Positions 9,413 to 18,528 of a DNA stretch of 59,494 nucleotides are shown here, one piece after another. A program made the translations under genes and the position numbers. The notes under the pieces are model-generated. The model did not search any database. It saw nothing but the letters and a program-made list of their open reading frames with translations, and had not been told where the DNA came from. The stretch is from Mycobacterium sp. (GTDB lineage: Bacteria > Actinomycetota > Actinomycetes > Mycobacteriales > Mycobacteriaceae). Location of the stretch: positions 1 to 59,494 of the forward strand of contig NZ_VYIK01000012.1 of NCBI RefSeq assembly GCF_008709575.1. The letters are read 5' to 3'. Each line of letters opens with the position of its first letter. The stretch's first letter is position 1.

Positions 9413-9443
9413 CCGCTGTGACTGACGTTACGCCACACAGCGG
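9413..9443. promoter_or_regulatory. 8-bp inverted repeat in divergent promoter region
   Basis: CCGCTGTG (9413-9420) and CACAGCGG (9436-9443) form perfect arms with a 15-bp spacer, between the WS/DGAT start and the secreted-protein gene. It could be an operator for either gene. The regulator is unknown. Confidence 0.4.
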
Positions 9444-9532
9444 AGATTGTCTTGGTCACCGCCGAGGGCGGTGCCGCCGCGGTACATTGCCCTGGCGGCG
9501 GCTTATCGCTGACTTGACGATCAGGGAGGGTT

Positions 9533-10087
9533 ATGCACTCGTCGGCGCATTCAGGCCGATGTCGCGAGAGTCAAATGATCGGGTCGCGTCCGGGCGTGGT
9601 CGGCGACGGTTTTCGCGTGCTGTGTCTGATCGTGTCGGCAGCGGGCTGTGCGGCGCTGCTGGCGGTCGGGGTGTGGCCTGCGACCGCCGCGCCCGACACC
9701 GACGACCAGGGTTTCATCGACTCCGCCGCGCGCTGCACGACACCGGACGTGGCAGTTGTTTTCGGCAGTACGGAGAGTTCCCGGGTGGCGATCTGTAAAA
9801 CTCCCGGCGGTCAGTACGAATACCGCGGCGTACGCATGCGCGACGGCGCCAAACTGGCCGTGCCGGCCACGCCGTCGGAGCGCGGATTCGTCGCCGAGAA
9901 CGACGGAATCGTCTACACGCTGACCCCGAAGTCGCTGGTGATCAGCACGGACGGAAACGTACTGCGGGACGAACCGATGACGTATTTCCACGGGTCTACG
10001 GCATCGACCGCGCCCGCAGCGACCTCGACCCCGACGACGCCGTTGCCGCCGCCGCTGCCGGCCGAGGTGGGCGGCAGCGGCCGCTAG
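9533..10087 (+). CDS. Exported protein of unknown function
   Basis: 184 aa. A hydrophobic segment at about 27-50 (VLCLIVSAAGCAALLAVGVW) followed by PATAAPDT looks like a signal peptide or membrane anchor. The mature part has two cysteines (RCTTP, AICKTPGG) that could form a disulfide, and the C-terminus is rich in Pro/Thr/Ala (about 150-184), as in wall-associated actinobacterial proteins. The start is uncertain: ATG 9533 has GGGAGGG only 2 nt upstream, and ATG 9575 would leave a more conventional signal peptide. The stop codon overlaps that of the opposing methyltransferase gene in the palindrome CTAG (10084-10087). Confidence 0.7.
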   Translation: MHSSAHSGRCRESQMIGSRPGVVGDGFRVLCLIVSAAGCAALLAVGVWPATAAPDTDDQGFIDSAARCTTPDVAVVFGSTESSRVAICKTPGGQYEYRGVRMRDGAKLAVPATPSERGFVAENDGIVYTLTPKSLVISTDGNVLRDEPMTYFHGSTASTAPAATSTPTTPLPPPLPAEVGGSGR

Positions 10088-10821
10088 CGCCGGCCCCGAA
10101 CCCACTGGATGGTGCCGATGTTTTTGGTCCGCACACTGGCGAAGCCGAGGTCCTCGAGGATGTCGGCGATTTCGTCGTCGCCGAACGCGTAGGCCCCGGT
10201 GTTGGGCACCAGGCGCCACAACCGGGCGGCCCGCCCGGCGGTCGGCACCATCACCGCCAGCCGGCCCCCGGGGCGCAGCACCCGGGCCATCTCCGACAGC
10301 GCTGCCGCCGGGTCCGGTATCAGCTGCAGCACCGCGATCGAGACCACCGCATCGACCGTGTCGTCGCGCAGCGGCAGCCGCTGCGCATCCGCCCGCAGAA
10401 AGCCGACCTGCGGGCCGGATTCGGCACGGACCGCGCGCGCCAGCATCGGCTCGGAAACGTCGACACCCAGCGCCAGCCCGCCGGGACCGGCGGCGCGGGC
10501 CAGGGCCGCGGTGACCGTGCCCGGACCGGACCCGACGTCCAGCGCGACGCCGCCCGGCGGGATATCGAGCCAATCGATCGGATGCTGCCACGCGGTCAGC
10601 AGTCTGCGAGCCACCGTTTGCGTACCGTCGTAGAGCATCGATCCGATCGGCGAGGCCCACAATGCCTGGATCGCGCCGGTGTTCCTGGGCACCGTCGCGT
10701 CGGGCTGGGCGCCGATCAAATCCAGGTAGCCTTTGCTGACGTCTGGTTCGGCCGGCGGGTCGGCGAGCAAGTCCAGCGCTCGGTGCAGCGCGGGCGGCAA
10801 TGTGGTGGTCGTATCGGTCAT
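10084..10821 (-). CDS. Class I SAM-dependent methyltransferase
   Basis: 245 aa. SAM-binding motif I (LDVGSGPG) is at residues 94-101, an acidic motif II follows (GVDVSEPML), then RADAQRLPLRDDTVDAVVS and a post-motif LRPGGRLAV, as in UbiE/methyltransferase-11 enzymes. ATG 10821 is chosen for its GAAGGA Shine-Dalgarno; a longer frame to 10914 lacks one. The substrate is unknown. It lies 89 bp downstream of the LuxC-like reductase gene on the same strand, so it may belong to the same pathway, methylating the product or the acid precursor (inference). Confidence 0.82.
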   Translation of the reverse strand: MTDTTTTLPPALHRALDLLADPPAEPDVSKGYLDLIGAQPDATVPRNTGAIQALWASPIGSMLYDGTQTVARRLLTAWQHPIDWLDIPPGGVALDVGSGPGTVTAALARAAGPGGLALGVDVSEPMLARAVRAESGPQVGFLRADAQRLPLRDDTVDAVVSIAVLQLIPDPAAALSEMARVLRPGGRLAVMVPTAGRAARLWRLVPNTGAYAFGDDEIADILEDLGFASVRTKNIGTIQWVRGRR

Positions 10822-10910
10822 CGCTGTTCCTTCGGGTCGTCGACGGCGTACCGTCGAGCCTACGGAGCGCTGCCTGCTCGACCAAATGCCCAGCCTTAGC
10901 GAGACACAGC

Positions 10911-12287
10911 TCAATCGCGGACAAAGCCTTTGTTACGCATCAAAAAATCGGCGAGAAACCCGTCATGCGGCAGATCCGGCGCAGCGAAGTAGCTGGGGCG
11001 GTGACCGCAGTATACGTTGGCGATCGTCGGCTCGGCGATCAGCTCGTCGAGCAGGTCCTCGTCCGCGGTGATCGCCTTGACCACCAGTGAACGCCGCAGC
11101 GGGCCCACCCCGTCAGTGCGCGACCACGGCGCCACCCACACACAGGGAAACGGCAACTCCACATTGAGCGTGGCGGTAGCGGGCCGGTCCATCAAGTGGA
11201 CAGCCGGCCGCAGCGCGGCGCTGCCGTCGTCGAGGGTGGCGACCACCTGATCAGCGCCGAGCAGCGGGGTCGTTCCCGCCGCGTTGGCCGCCAGGTAACT
11301 GGCCAGTTTGCGGGCGTTGTCGAGGGTTTGGGTGGGCAGGATGGCCCGCTCGTCGTCGCTCGGGAGCGGTTCGATGGCCGATAATCGTTGGGCGATGGCG
11401 CTCGCCAGTGCAGCGGGATCGCCTTCGCAGAGCACGGCGGTGGCGTTGACGCACGCTGCCCCGCCCAGTCCGGCGATCGAGTCGACGATGGTGTCCAGAT
11501 GCTCGCGCCAGTCTTGATCGGCGGTGACCAGGATTTTCGTGCGCCCCGGGCCGTTGACGAAAACCGTTGCGTCGCCGCTGTATTTGTCGGCGATATCCTG
11601 GCCGCCGTAGACCGTCGCGAGGTCGGCCGACCGGATGATCTCGTCGGCTCCGCCGTGGTCGGTGGGCAGATAAGTCGCATCGCCGGCACGAAACCCCGCC
11701 TGGCGCAACGCGTGGATGAGTCGATGCGCGGTCAGTGGTTCGCGGCGTGACGGTCGGACAGCCACCCGGTAGCCGAGTGCGAGCGCCTGCGGCCACGAGG
11801 CGTGGATTCCGGGACCGTTCCCGGCGGCGAGCACACCGAGCACCTCACCGCGCCGAACCCACAGAGCGCTGCCGGTGCGGATGGCCTCGTCGCGCCAATC
11901 CATCACCGCACCGGCCGGCCGCGCCGGGCGCAGCGCATCGAAGGCCGACACCACACCACGCGTCACGCTGTCGGCGCCGGAGCGGATCACCGTGATCGGC
12001 AGGCCCGAAAGCCGGCTCGCCAGGCGAATATAGTCGTCGTACTCCAGTCCGGCGACCACCCCGGCGGCGAACAAGTCGGCGGCCTTGGCCAGCGCTGCCT
12101 TGCGGTGCGCGACCGGCAGTGCGGGTATGTTGCGCTGGGCGCGCAGGGTGCGCGACACATACAGCGCCGGTGCGACGCTGAGCTCAGCCACGGCCGCACC
12201 GGACATGCTGCGCAGGACTTCGTGGTGACGGGTTCGGTATTCCCCGTCGGCGCCGAGCGCATCGACGCGAACCAGGCCGGTTGTCAT
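10911..12287 (-). CDS. LuxC/EhpG-like acyl reductase (aldehyde dehydrogenase fold)
   Basis: 458 aa of the acyl-CoA/acyl-protein reductase (LuxC) branch of the ALDH superfamily, which reduces activated carboxylates to aldehydes with NADPH. GEVLGVLAAGNGPGIHASWP resembles the nucleotide-binding region, and GGAACVNATAV supplies the likely catalytic Cys279 that forms the acyl thioester. Its start is 2 bp from the stop of the adjacent adenylate-forming enzyme, implying coupled translation. The pairing matches LuxE/LuxC and the EhpF/EhpG pair of griseoluteic-acid (phenazine) biosynthesis. The true substrate is unknown. Confidence 0.8.
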   Translation of the reverse strand: MTTGLVRVDALGADGEYRTRHHEVLRSMSGAAVAELSVAPALYVSRTLRAQRNIPALPVAHRKAALAKAADLFAAGVVAGLEYDDYIRLASRLSGLPITVIRSGADSVTRGVVSAFDALRPARPAGAVMDWRDEAIRTGSALWVRRGEVLGVLAAGNGPGIHASWPQALALGYRVAVRPSRREPLTAHRLIHALRQAGFRAGDATYLPTDHGGADEIIRSADLATVYGGQDIADKYSGDATVFVNGPGRTKILVTADQDWREHLDTIVDSIAGLGGAACVNATAVLCEGDPAALASAIAQRLSAIEPLPSDDERAILPTQTLDNARKLASYLAANAAGTTPLLGADQVVATLDDGSAALRPAVHLMDRPATATLNVELPFPCVWVAPWSRTDGVGPLRRSLVVKAITADEDLLDELIAEPTIANVYCGHRPSYFAAPDLPHDGFLADFLMRNKGFVRD

Positions 12288-12289
12288 GG

Positions 12290-13387
12290 TCAGTAGACGC
12301 CCTCGATGACGGGCTCGCCCTCGAAAGTGGCGACCGGAGCAACCTCGGTGAGCGAATCGCCGACCTGCCCGGCAGGTCCCGGCAAGCGGATCGCGCTGTC
12401 ACGCTCGAGGTTGTTGGGTATGAACATGCCCTTGCTGATGTGGTGCATCACCACCTGGCCCCGTTGCCCGTACGCCACCCCGCACCCGGTGTCGGGATCG
12501 ACTACCGAGAACACGACGTAGGGGGACCGCGGGTCGAAAACGAAGGACCCGGACTCATCGTCGCGACGGGTGACTGCTTGCGAGAGAACCATGGTGCTGC
12601 CGAACACCATCGTGATGGCGGTGTCCGGGAAAATGTCCCGGAGCACGTCCAGGGTATCGGCGTCGACATGGGCACCGCTGAGCAGCACGAAACGGATCTT
12701 GTCGTTGATCAAGTCCACGACATGGTCGTTGCGGGCGATCACTTCGAGCAACGGGGGCGTGGTGTGCAAATTGGCGACGTGCTGGGTGCGCAACACGAAT
12801 GCCGCTTGCTCGAGGAGATGGTCGAGATAGGACCTCACCTCACGCGCGGGGTTGCCGGAGGCGATCTTTTTAACCCAGCGAGGATCGAAATCGATCGTGT
12901 GGAAGATCGAACCGAGCCGCTGGGAGACCAGCCGGGAGAAGTAGCCCACACCGTGCGGCCCGCTCGGCATCAGGGATAAAAAACCTGAGCCGCAAAGGAA
13001 TCCGACCGTTTCGAAGTCCTCGGTTTGCCATTGGACAACTTGCTCGATCCAATCCGGCAGCTGCACAGTTCGTTTGGGGGCTCCGGTGGTGCCACCGGAC
13101 TCGAAGATCTGCGGCACCGGTGGCGGTGTCCCGTAGCCGCGGGGAATCAAGTCCTCGACGGGCACGCTGCGTAATTCGTTCACGAGGTTGGGGAACAGCG
13201 CCAGATCGGCGAAGGTGCCGACGTCGGTCAACGGGTTGAAGTCCAGTGTGCGTGCCCTGCGCAACCAATACGGGCAGCCGGTGTCCTCGCCGAAGTGCCA
13301 GCCGATCGCGGCGCGCAAGTAGGCATCCGGGTCGTCGGGCGGCGCCGTCCGCGGCACGTCGAGCAACGAGAAATCGGTATCGGCCAT
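12290..13387 (-). CDS. LuxE/EhpF-like adenylate-forming acyl ligase
   Basis: 365 aa. It has the ANL-superfamily phosphate-binding loop ESGGTTGAPKR at residues 96-106 and a later VFGSTM motif. It is much shorter than acyl-CoA ligases and lacks the usual lysine-bearing C-terminal subdomain, which fits LuxE/EhpF-type acyl-protein synthetases. The predicted role is to activate a carboxylic acid as acyl-AMP and pass it to the coupled LuxC-like reductase. ATG 13387 is used (MADTDFSLLD); GTG at 13408 is an alternative. Transcription order is ligase, reductase, then methyltransferase. Confidence 0.78.
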   Translation of the reverse strand: MADTDFSLLDVPRTAPPDDPDAYLRAAIGWHFGEDTGCPYWLRRARTLDFNPLTDVGTFADLALFPNLVNELRSVPVEDLIPRGYGTPPPVPQIFESGGTTGAPKRTVQLPDWIEQVVQWQTEDFETVGFLCGSGFLSLMPSGPHGVGYFSRLVSQRLGSIFHTIDFDPRWVKKIASGNPAREVRSYLDHLLEQAAFVLRTQHVANLHTTPPLLEVIARNDHVVDLINDKIRFVLLSGAHVDADTLDVLRDIFPDTAITMVFGSTMVLSQAVTRRDDESGSFVFDPRSPYVVFSVVDPDTGCGVAYGQRGQVVMHHISKGMFIPNNLERDSAIRLPGPAGQVGDSLTEVAPVATFEGEPVIEGVY

Positions 13388-13494
13388 ATTCCGATGATGT
13401 CCCGGCACAGGTGGTCGGGCAATCTCGCCGCGCGCTTTTTAGCATGCCGTTAGCGCGTTGGAATAGCGCCGTTTTCCGCTGCGACATCTAGCGA

Positions 13495-13510
13495 CGTGAC
13501 TGGAGTCACG
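13495..13510. other. Short palindrome over the ctpI stop codon
   Basis: CGTGACT-GG-AGTCACG, with perfect 7-bp arms, overlaps the ctpI TGA (13506-13508). It could be part of an RNA hairpin at the gene end or an operator for the ligase gene that starts about 110 bp further along. There is no U-tract, so terminator function is doubtful. Confidence 0.35.
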
Positions 13511-16500
13511 CGTGGTCAGAGCGCGCGATGCCAACGGTTTTGGCCAGCCAGTTGGGTGCGAGCACCGAGACGGCGGTGGCTCCGGCGGTGGCGCCGATGA
13601 CACCGGTCCAGGCGACCGGTCCCAGCGGCGTGCACCCGAAGAAGTGGCTGACGCCCGGGGTTTGGACGATGCCGACCAAGACGGCCGCGCTGCCCAGCGC
13701 GGTGGCGATGACCAGCGGGCTGTGCCGGCGGGTCAGCAGGGTCTGCGCCAGCTGCGTCGTCACCACAGCAGTCAAGCCCATGGTCGCCGTGCGTCTTTCG
13801 GTGCCGGGGGTCCACCGCCCGATGGCCCAGGCTGCGGTCGCCCCGGCGGCGGTGACGGCGCCTCGGGTGACGATCTGCCGCATCAGCGGCGAGTCGAGCG
13901 ACGGTGTCGGCCCGGTCAATATCGCGCGCTGGTGCGCCCACTCCGTTTCCTCGGCCTCGGAGTCTGCTCCCTCCGCGGTCTCCTCCGGTTGCGGATACTG
14001 CGGGCTGACGGCGACCGCGAGTGCCGGGAACATGTCGGTGAGCAGGTTCACCAGCAGCAGTTGACGAGTCCCGACCGGCGCCCGCCCGGTACCGAGGGCG
14101 GTCCCGATGATGGTGAAAAGCACCTCGCCCACATTGCCCCCGACGAGGATGCTGACCGCGTCGCGCACGCCGGCCCACATACCGCGGCCCTCGACCAACG
14201 CGTCGAGCAGCACGCCCAGATCGTCGTCGGTCAGCACGATGTCGGCGGCTCCGCGGGCGGCCGAGGATCCCCGACCGCTCACTCCGACCCCGACGTCGGC
14301 CAACCGGATCGCTGCCGCGTCGTTGGCGCCGTCGCCGACCATCGCGGTCACCTGCCCGCTGCGCTGCAACGCCGCGACGATCTGGACCTTCTGTTCGGGG
14401 CTGACCCGGGCGAAGACCTGGACGTCGGCGGCGAGTTTGGTGAATTCTTCCTGATCGAGGGCGGCGAGTTCGGCACCGGTTGCCTCGCGCGCATCCGCCG
14501 GCAAGCCCAATTGCTCCGCGATCGCCCGTGCGGTCACCGGATGATCGCCGGTGATCAGCACGACTCTGCGCCCGGCATCCAGTAATGCGTCGATGAGCGG
14601 CCGCGCCGAGGCTCGTGCGGTGTCGGCCAACCCGACAAAGCCGATCAACTCCAGGTCGTATGCGGCGGCGTCGACCGCGTCGGCGTCGGTGTCGGCGTCT
14701 CCGGTTGCCCGGTCCCAGCTGCGCTGAGTCACCGCCAGCACCCGTAAACCTTGCGCAGCGAGGTTGTGCACCAACGACTCTGCGTGGTCACGGTCGCGGT
14801 CGGGATCGGCGAACAGGCAGCGCGGCAGCACCTTCTCGGGCGCGCCCTTGAGCATGAGCATCGGCGCCTTCGTTTCGGTGTCCGCGATGCCTATCGCGGC
14901 GGCGTAGCCGCGGCTGGACTCGAACGGCACCTCCGCCAGCACGGTCCATCGTGAGCCGTTGCTGCCCGGCAGTGACGCCGCCGCGGTCAGGATGGCCTCG
15001 TCGGTGGCGTGCGCGTGCCCCTGCCCGTTGCGGGGCTGGGTGCATGCCCGCGCGGCGACCCGCAGCACCTGCGCGGCACGCGGGTCGGCGGCACCCGGGA
15101 ACGGACCGCGCGGGCCGGCCGTGCGCGGCACTCCGCAGACGACCCGCAGACGATTCTCGGTGAGCGTGCCGGTCTTGTCGAAACAGACGGTCTGGACGCG
15201 GCCCAGCGCCTCGACCGCACGCGGACTGCGGACCAGGACTCCCCGCCGCGACAGGCGCTGGGCGGCGGCAAGCTGCGCCATGGTTGCCACCAACGGCAGC
15301 CCCTCCGGAACGGCGGCCACCGCGATGGCGACACCGTCGGCGACCGCTTGCCGCAGCGACCCGCGGTGCAGCAACGCCAAACCGGTCACGGCGGCTCCGC
15401 CGGACAGCGTCAGCGGGAGGACCTTGCCGGTCAACTCGCGCAGCCGTGCCTGCACGCCGGCCGCTGTTTCGACGTCGGCGACGGCCGAAATCGCGCGCTG
15501 TGCGGCGGTGCCGGCGCCGGTGGCCACCACGATCGCCCGAGCATGGCCTGCCACGATCGTGCTGCCCTCGAACACCATGCTGGCCCGGTCCGCATCGCCG
15601 ACGGCGACGGGATCCACCTGCTTGTCCACCGGCAGCGACTCACCGGTGAGGAAGGACTCGTCGACCTCGAGGTCCTCGGCGACCAACAACCGTGCGTCCG
15701 CCGGCACCACCTCCGGAGCGGCCAGGTCGATGATGTCACCCGGGCGCAGTGATTTCGCGGTCACCGTCACCGTGCGTTCGGCGCGCCGGGCGGCTTCGAG
15801 CCGACGCCGTGTCGTCGCCACCGCCGGAAGCACGACCCGGCGCGCGGATTGGACCTGCTCGGCGAACAAGTCGGCGACCGCCGCTTCGGCCCGCAACCGT
15901 TGCACGCCGCCCACCAGCGCATTGGCGGTCATCACCCCGGCGACCAGAAGTGCGTCGATGTTGCTGCCGACGATCGCCGATGCGGCCGCGCCTACGGCCA
16001 GGATCGGGGTCAGCGGATCAGCCAGCTCGGCCCGCGTCGCCGCCAGCAACCGCCCCACTCGGCTCGCCGGGTCGCGCAGCGGCGCCAGAAGCGGGTTGTA
16101 CGACAGGTCCTCGAACACGCGTCGCCACGTCCCCGTGCCGACATCGACCGCCAGCGGCCGCGCCCGGCTGGTCAGCCGCGAGTAGACGATCTCCGGATCC
16201 AGTGCATGCCAGGCGGTCAGCGGTTGCGGGGTGGGATCTGGTTGGCGCAGCACCCGGCCGGCCGAGAGCGCCCCGGAGACCATCGCCGCCACGCCGGCCG
16301 CATTGACCGGGTTGAGCCAGCGCCGCAGCGCGAAGGGGCTGCCCGCGCTGCGGGGATCGCCGGTGACCAGTAACAGCCCGGCCAAGGTGCTGCCGCCCTG
16401 CGCCAGGCGTACCGACGATTCGCTGGTCTGCTTGGCCACCGGCAGCGCGGACAGGATCCGCACGGCGGCGGCCAGATCCGTGCCGGTGATGATGTCGGCG

Positions 16501-18302
16501 GTCCAGGGTGTGGCCCCCTGGGGATCGTCGAGCGCCACCCCCACGTCGGCGACGGCCAGCGCCGCCAGGGTGTCGGTCGATGCGAAGTCGCGGTGCAGCG
16601 CGGTGATCAGCAGCACCGGCCCGCGATCTGCCCGTAGCTCGCGAACCAGTTGCAGCAGCGGCGTTCCGGCCGGGCGGCTGGCGGCGACGCTGGCGGTCAG
16701 ATCCTGGGTGCCGGCCACGTGCCGCAGCACCACCCGGGCCCCGGTTCGGCGCGCGATCTGCAACAGCGGGACCGCGAAGGGGTCGACCTCCCAACCAACC
16801 TCGACGCTGCCCACCACCTCGCCGTCGACCACCAAGTCGGCGCGCTCCAGACCCTGGGCGGGAGTCGCCGACGGCCCCGGGGCCGGCCGCCATCGCAGGT
16901 GGGCGCCGGTGGCCGGCAACTCGTCGGGATCGGGTTCGGGCGCCTCCTCACCGTGCAGCAACGCATCGGCGACCTCATAGACCCGGTCCTCGTCCCACCC
17001 GGGGGTATCGCCGCGGGCGTGCAACACTGCGCGGGCGTCACCGCGCAGCGCCGCGCCGTCGATGACGATCACCTTCACCCGATCCAGGCGGCGCAGCGCG
17101 CCCGGGTCGAGGATCAGCTGCCCGGCGTCGGCGAGCCCGCGGCCGAGGACGGCGGCGAACGCCTGCCGGCCCAAATGCGCTGCTTTGGGCACCCCCGCCA
17201 GGATCGCGCCGGCCGCTTCCTCGGGTCCGCCGCCGGCCAGCAACGCGCCCGCGGCGGCGACCAGCGACCCGTTCGCGGCTTGATCGGCGTAGTTCTCCAC
17301 CGGGCCGCCCATGGACCCCTTCGCGGTGTCGATGGCGGAGTCGATGGCGCCGTCGACCATCACGTGTGACGCTTCACCTGCTGCTGCGGCCGCCCAGTTG
17401 TGCCGCGGGGTCTGCGCCGTGGGGCCGGCCGACGAGATGACGGGGACCACTGGAGCCTGCGGCCGGGCAGGGGAGGCCAGTTGCGGCTCGCGGTCGCGCC
17501 ATCTGCGCCGGTGAGCCGCCGCTTCGGAGATCTGCAGGCCGCGTTGGGCCAAATCCACCAACGGTGTGCCCACCGCGTGGGTCAGCCCGTTGGCCGCCGC
17601 CGTCGAGGCGGCAAGCGCGAGGTCGGTGCCCACCCGGCCCAGCCGCGACTCCAGCAGCGACACGATGCGGGGCTGATTGCTGACGATGGCGGCCGCACCC
17701 CGGGCGGCGCGCGGCGCGACGGGCAGCCGGCCGACCCAGCCGGTCACCGCGGCACCGATCGCCACGACATCCATCGCCGCCGCCGTCAACGGCACCAGGA
17801 TCGCCAGCGGGTTGCCGGGGTCGGCGAACGGGGCTGTGCGGGGAGCCGGCGGCGGCGCGGTCGAGATCACGTCGGCGGCCGCGGCGCAGGCCGCCGCGCG
17901 GGCCGCGTGTACGGTGCGGTCGCTGTCGGCGCCGTCCTCGAGTTCGATCACCAGCCGGCCCAGGGCACCCTCCACGTGGGCGCTGGCCACCCCCGCGATC
18001 TTGCGAACCGGCTCTTCGACAGCTGCCGCATGTTCATGCCAGCGGGGAAACGGCAGCAGCGGGTCCAAGTCGAGATGTACCCGCCGGCCGCTGCGCCAGC
18101 GCACTGGGGGCAGGGTCCCGTCGCGGGAGTTGCCGGCGCCCAAGAGGCGCTCAGTGGATTGATTGACCGACTCCACGACCGGGCCGGCCAGCAGCTGCAC
18201 GGCTCCGGCAGCGCCGGCCGCGGTCTGCACTCCGGCGCGCAACACCTGCAGCGCTGCGCCGGTGACACCGCCCACGACGGTGGCCACACCCGGAAGCTTC
18301 AT
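13506..18302 (-). CDS. ctpI: Cation-transporting P-type ATPase CtpI
   Basis: A very large (1598 aa) P-type ATPase of the mycobacterial CtpH/CtpI class. The N-terminal 600 residues or so hold hydrophobic segments and an HMA-like region. The catalytic part follows in standard order: actuator TGES at 886-889, phosphorylation motif DKTGTLT with Asp1042, and the hinge GDGAND near 1322, then C-terminal membrane helices. The cation is not established. ATG 18302 is chosen because a GTGAGGAG Shine-Dalgarno abuts it. Position relative to an Rv0111-like acyltransferase supports CtpI over CtpH. Neighbouring PE_PGRS1 and rhomboid genes known from M. tuberculosis are absent. Confidence 0.9.
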   Translation of the reverse strand: MKLPGVATVVGGVTGAALQVLRAGVQTAAGAAGAVQLLAGPVVESVNQSTERLLGAGNSRDGTLPPVRWRSGRRVHLDLDPLLPFPRWHEHAAAVEEPVRKIAGVASAHVEGALGRLVIELEDGADSDRTVHAARAAACAAAADVISTAPPPAPRTAPFADPGNPLAILVPLTAAAMDVVAIGAAVTGWVGRLPVAPRAARGAAAIVSNQPRIVSLLESRLGRVGTDLALAASTAAANGLTHAVGTPLVDLAQRGLQISEAAAHRRRWRDREPQLASPARPQAPVVPVISSAGPTAQTPRHNWAAAAAGEASHVMVDGAIDSAIDTAKGSMGGPVENYADQAANGSLVAAAGALLAGGGPEEAAGAILAGVPKAAHLGRQAFAAVLGRGLADAGQLILDPGALRRLDRVKVIVIDGAALRGDARAVLHARGDTPGWDEDRVYEVADALLHGEEAPEPDPDELPATGAHLRWRPAPGPSATPAQGLERADLVVDGEVVGSVEVGWEVDPFAVPLLQIARRTGARVVLRHVAGTQDLTASVAASRPAGTPLLQLVRELRADRGPVLLITALHRDFASTDTLAALAVADVGVALDDPQGATPWTADIITGTDLAAAVRILSALPVAKQTSESSVRLAQGGSTLAGLLLVTGDPRSAGSPFALRRWLNPVNAAGVAAMVSGALSAGRVLRQPDPTPQPLTAWHALDPEIVYSRLTSRARPLAVDVGTGTWRRVFEDLSYNPLLAPLRDPASRVGRLLAATRAELADPLTPILAVGAAASAIVGSNIDALLVAGVMTANALVGGVQRLRAEAAVADLFAEQVQSARRVVLPAVATTRRRLEAARRAERTVTVTAKSLRPGDIIDLAAPEVVPADARLLVAEDLEVDESFLTGESLPVDKQVDPVAVGDADRASMVFEGSTIVAGHARAIVVATGAGTAAQRAISAVADVETAAGVQARLRELTGKVLPLTLSGGAAVTGLALLHRGSLRQAVADGVAIAVAAVPEGLPLVATMAQLAAAQRLSRRGVLVRSPRAVEALGRVQTVCFDKTGTLTENRLRVVCGVPRTAGPRGPFPGAADPRAAQVLRVAARACTQPRNGQGHAHATDEAILTAAASLPGSNGSRWTVLAEVPFESSRGYAAAIGIADTETKAPMLMLKGAPEKVLPRCLFADPDRDRDHAESLVHNLAAQGLRVLAVTQRSWDRATGDADTDADAVDAAAYDLELIGFVGLADTARASARPLIDALLDAGRRVVLITGDHPVTARAIAEQLGLPADAREATGAELAALDQEEFTKLAADVQVFARVSPEQKVQIVAALQRSGQVTAMVGDGANDAAAIRLADVGVGVSGRGSSAARGAADIVLTDDDLGVLLDALVEGRGMWAGVRDAVSILVGGNVGEVLFTIIGTALGTGRAPVGTRQLLLVNLLTDMFPALAVAVSPQYPQPEETAEGADSEAEETEWAHQRAILTGPTPSLDSPLMRQIVTRGAVTAAGATAAWAIGRWTPGTERRTATMGLTAVVTTQLAQTLLTRRHSPLVIATALGSAAVLVGIVQTPGVSHFFGCTPLGPVAWTGVIGATAGATAVSVLAPNWLAKTVGIARSDHA

Positions 18303-18310
18303 CTCCTCAC

Positions 18311-18339
18311 CCCTCGAGACCCCTCGAGACCCCTCGAGC
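18311..18339. repeat. 10-bp tandem repeat upstream of ctpI
   Basis: CCCTCGAGAC occurs about 2.9 times in tandem (18311-18339), ending 9 bp upstream of the ctpI start codon. It lies in the untranslated leader; each unit contains the palindrome CTCGAG. Confidence 0.7.
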
Positions 18340-18421
18340 ACGTCTGCCGAGCCTACGACCTATCGCTTCTTGTCTACACTGTCCACACCCGAATCCCGTC
18401 GGAACCCGTGATGGGGAGGTC

Positions 18422-18469
18422 ATGACGAATGCCGCGAGCACGGGCCGTATTCAGGCTGTCAGCGCCTGA
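18422..18469 (+). CDS. 15-aa upstream ORF
   Basis: ATG 18422 has an excellent Shine-Dalgarno (GGGGAGG, spacing 2-3 nt) and encodes MTNAASTGRIQAVSA. Its TGA shares bases with the next ATG (TGATG at 18467-18471). It is the first of two tiny coupled ORFs before the SRPBCC gene. Function is unknown; it may control ribosome loading. Confidence 0.4.
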   Translation: MTNAASTGRIQAVSA

Positions 18470-18528
18470 TGCCGCGCGTGGTCCAATCCGACATCTGCAG
18501 CCCTGTCATGCAGGCTGACTCACCGTGA
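18469..18528 (+). CDS. 19-aa upstream ORF coupled to the SRPBCC gene
   Basis: Starts inside the stop of the preceding 15-aa ORF and ends in a GTGA overlap with the SRPBCC start (18525-18528). The peptide is MPRVVQSDICSPVMQADSP. It has no strong Shine-Dalgarno of its own, so reinitiation is implied if it is translated. Confidence 0.35.
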   Translation: MPRVVQSDICSPVMQADSP

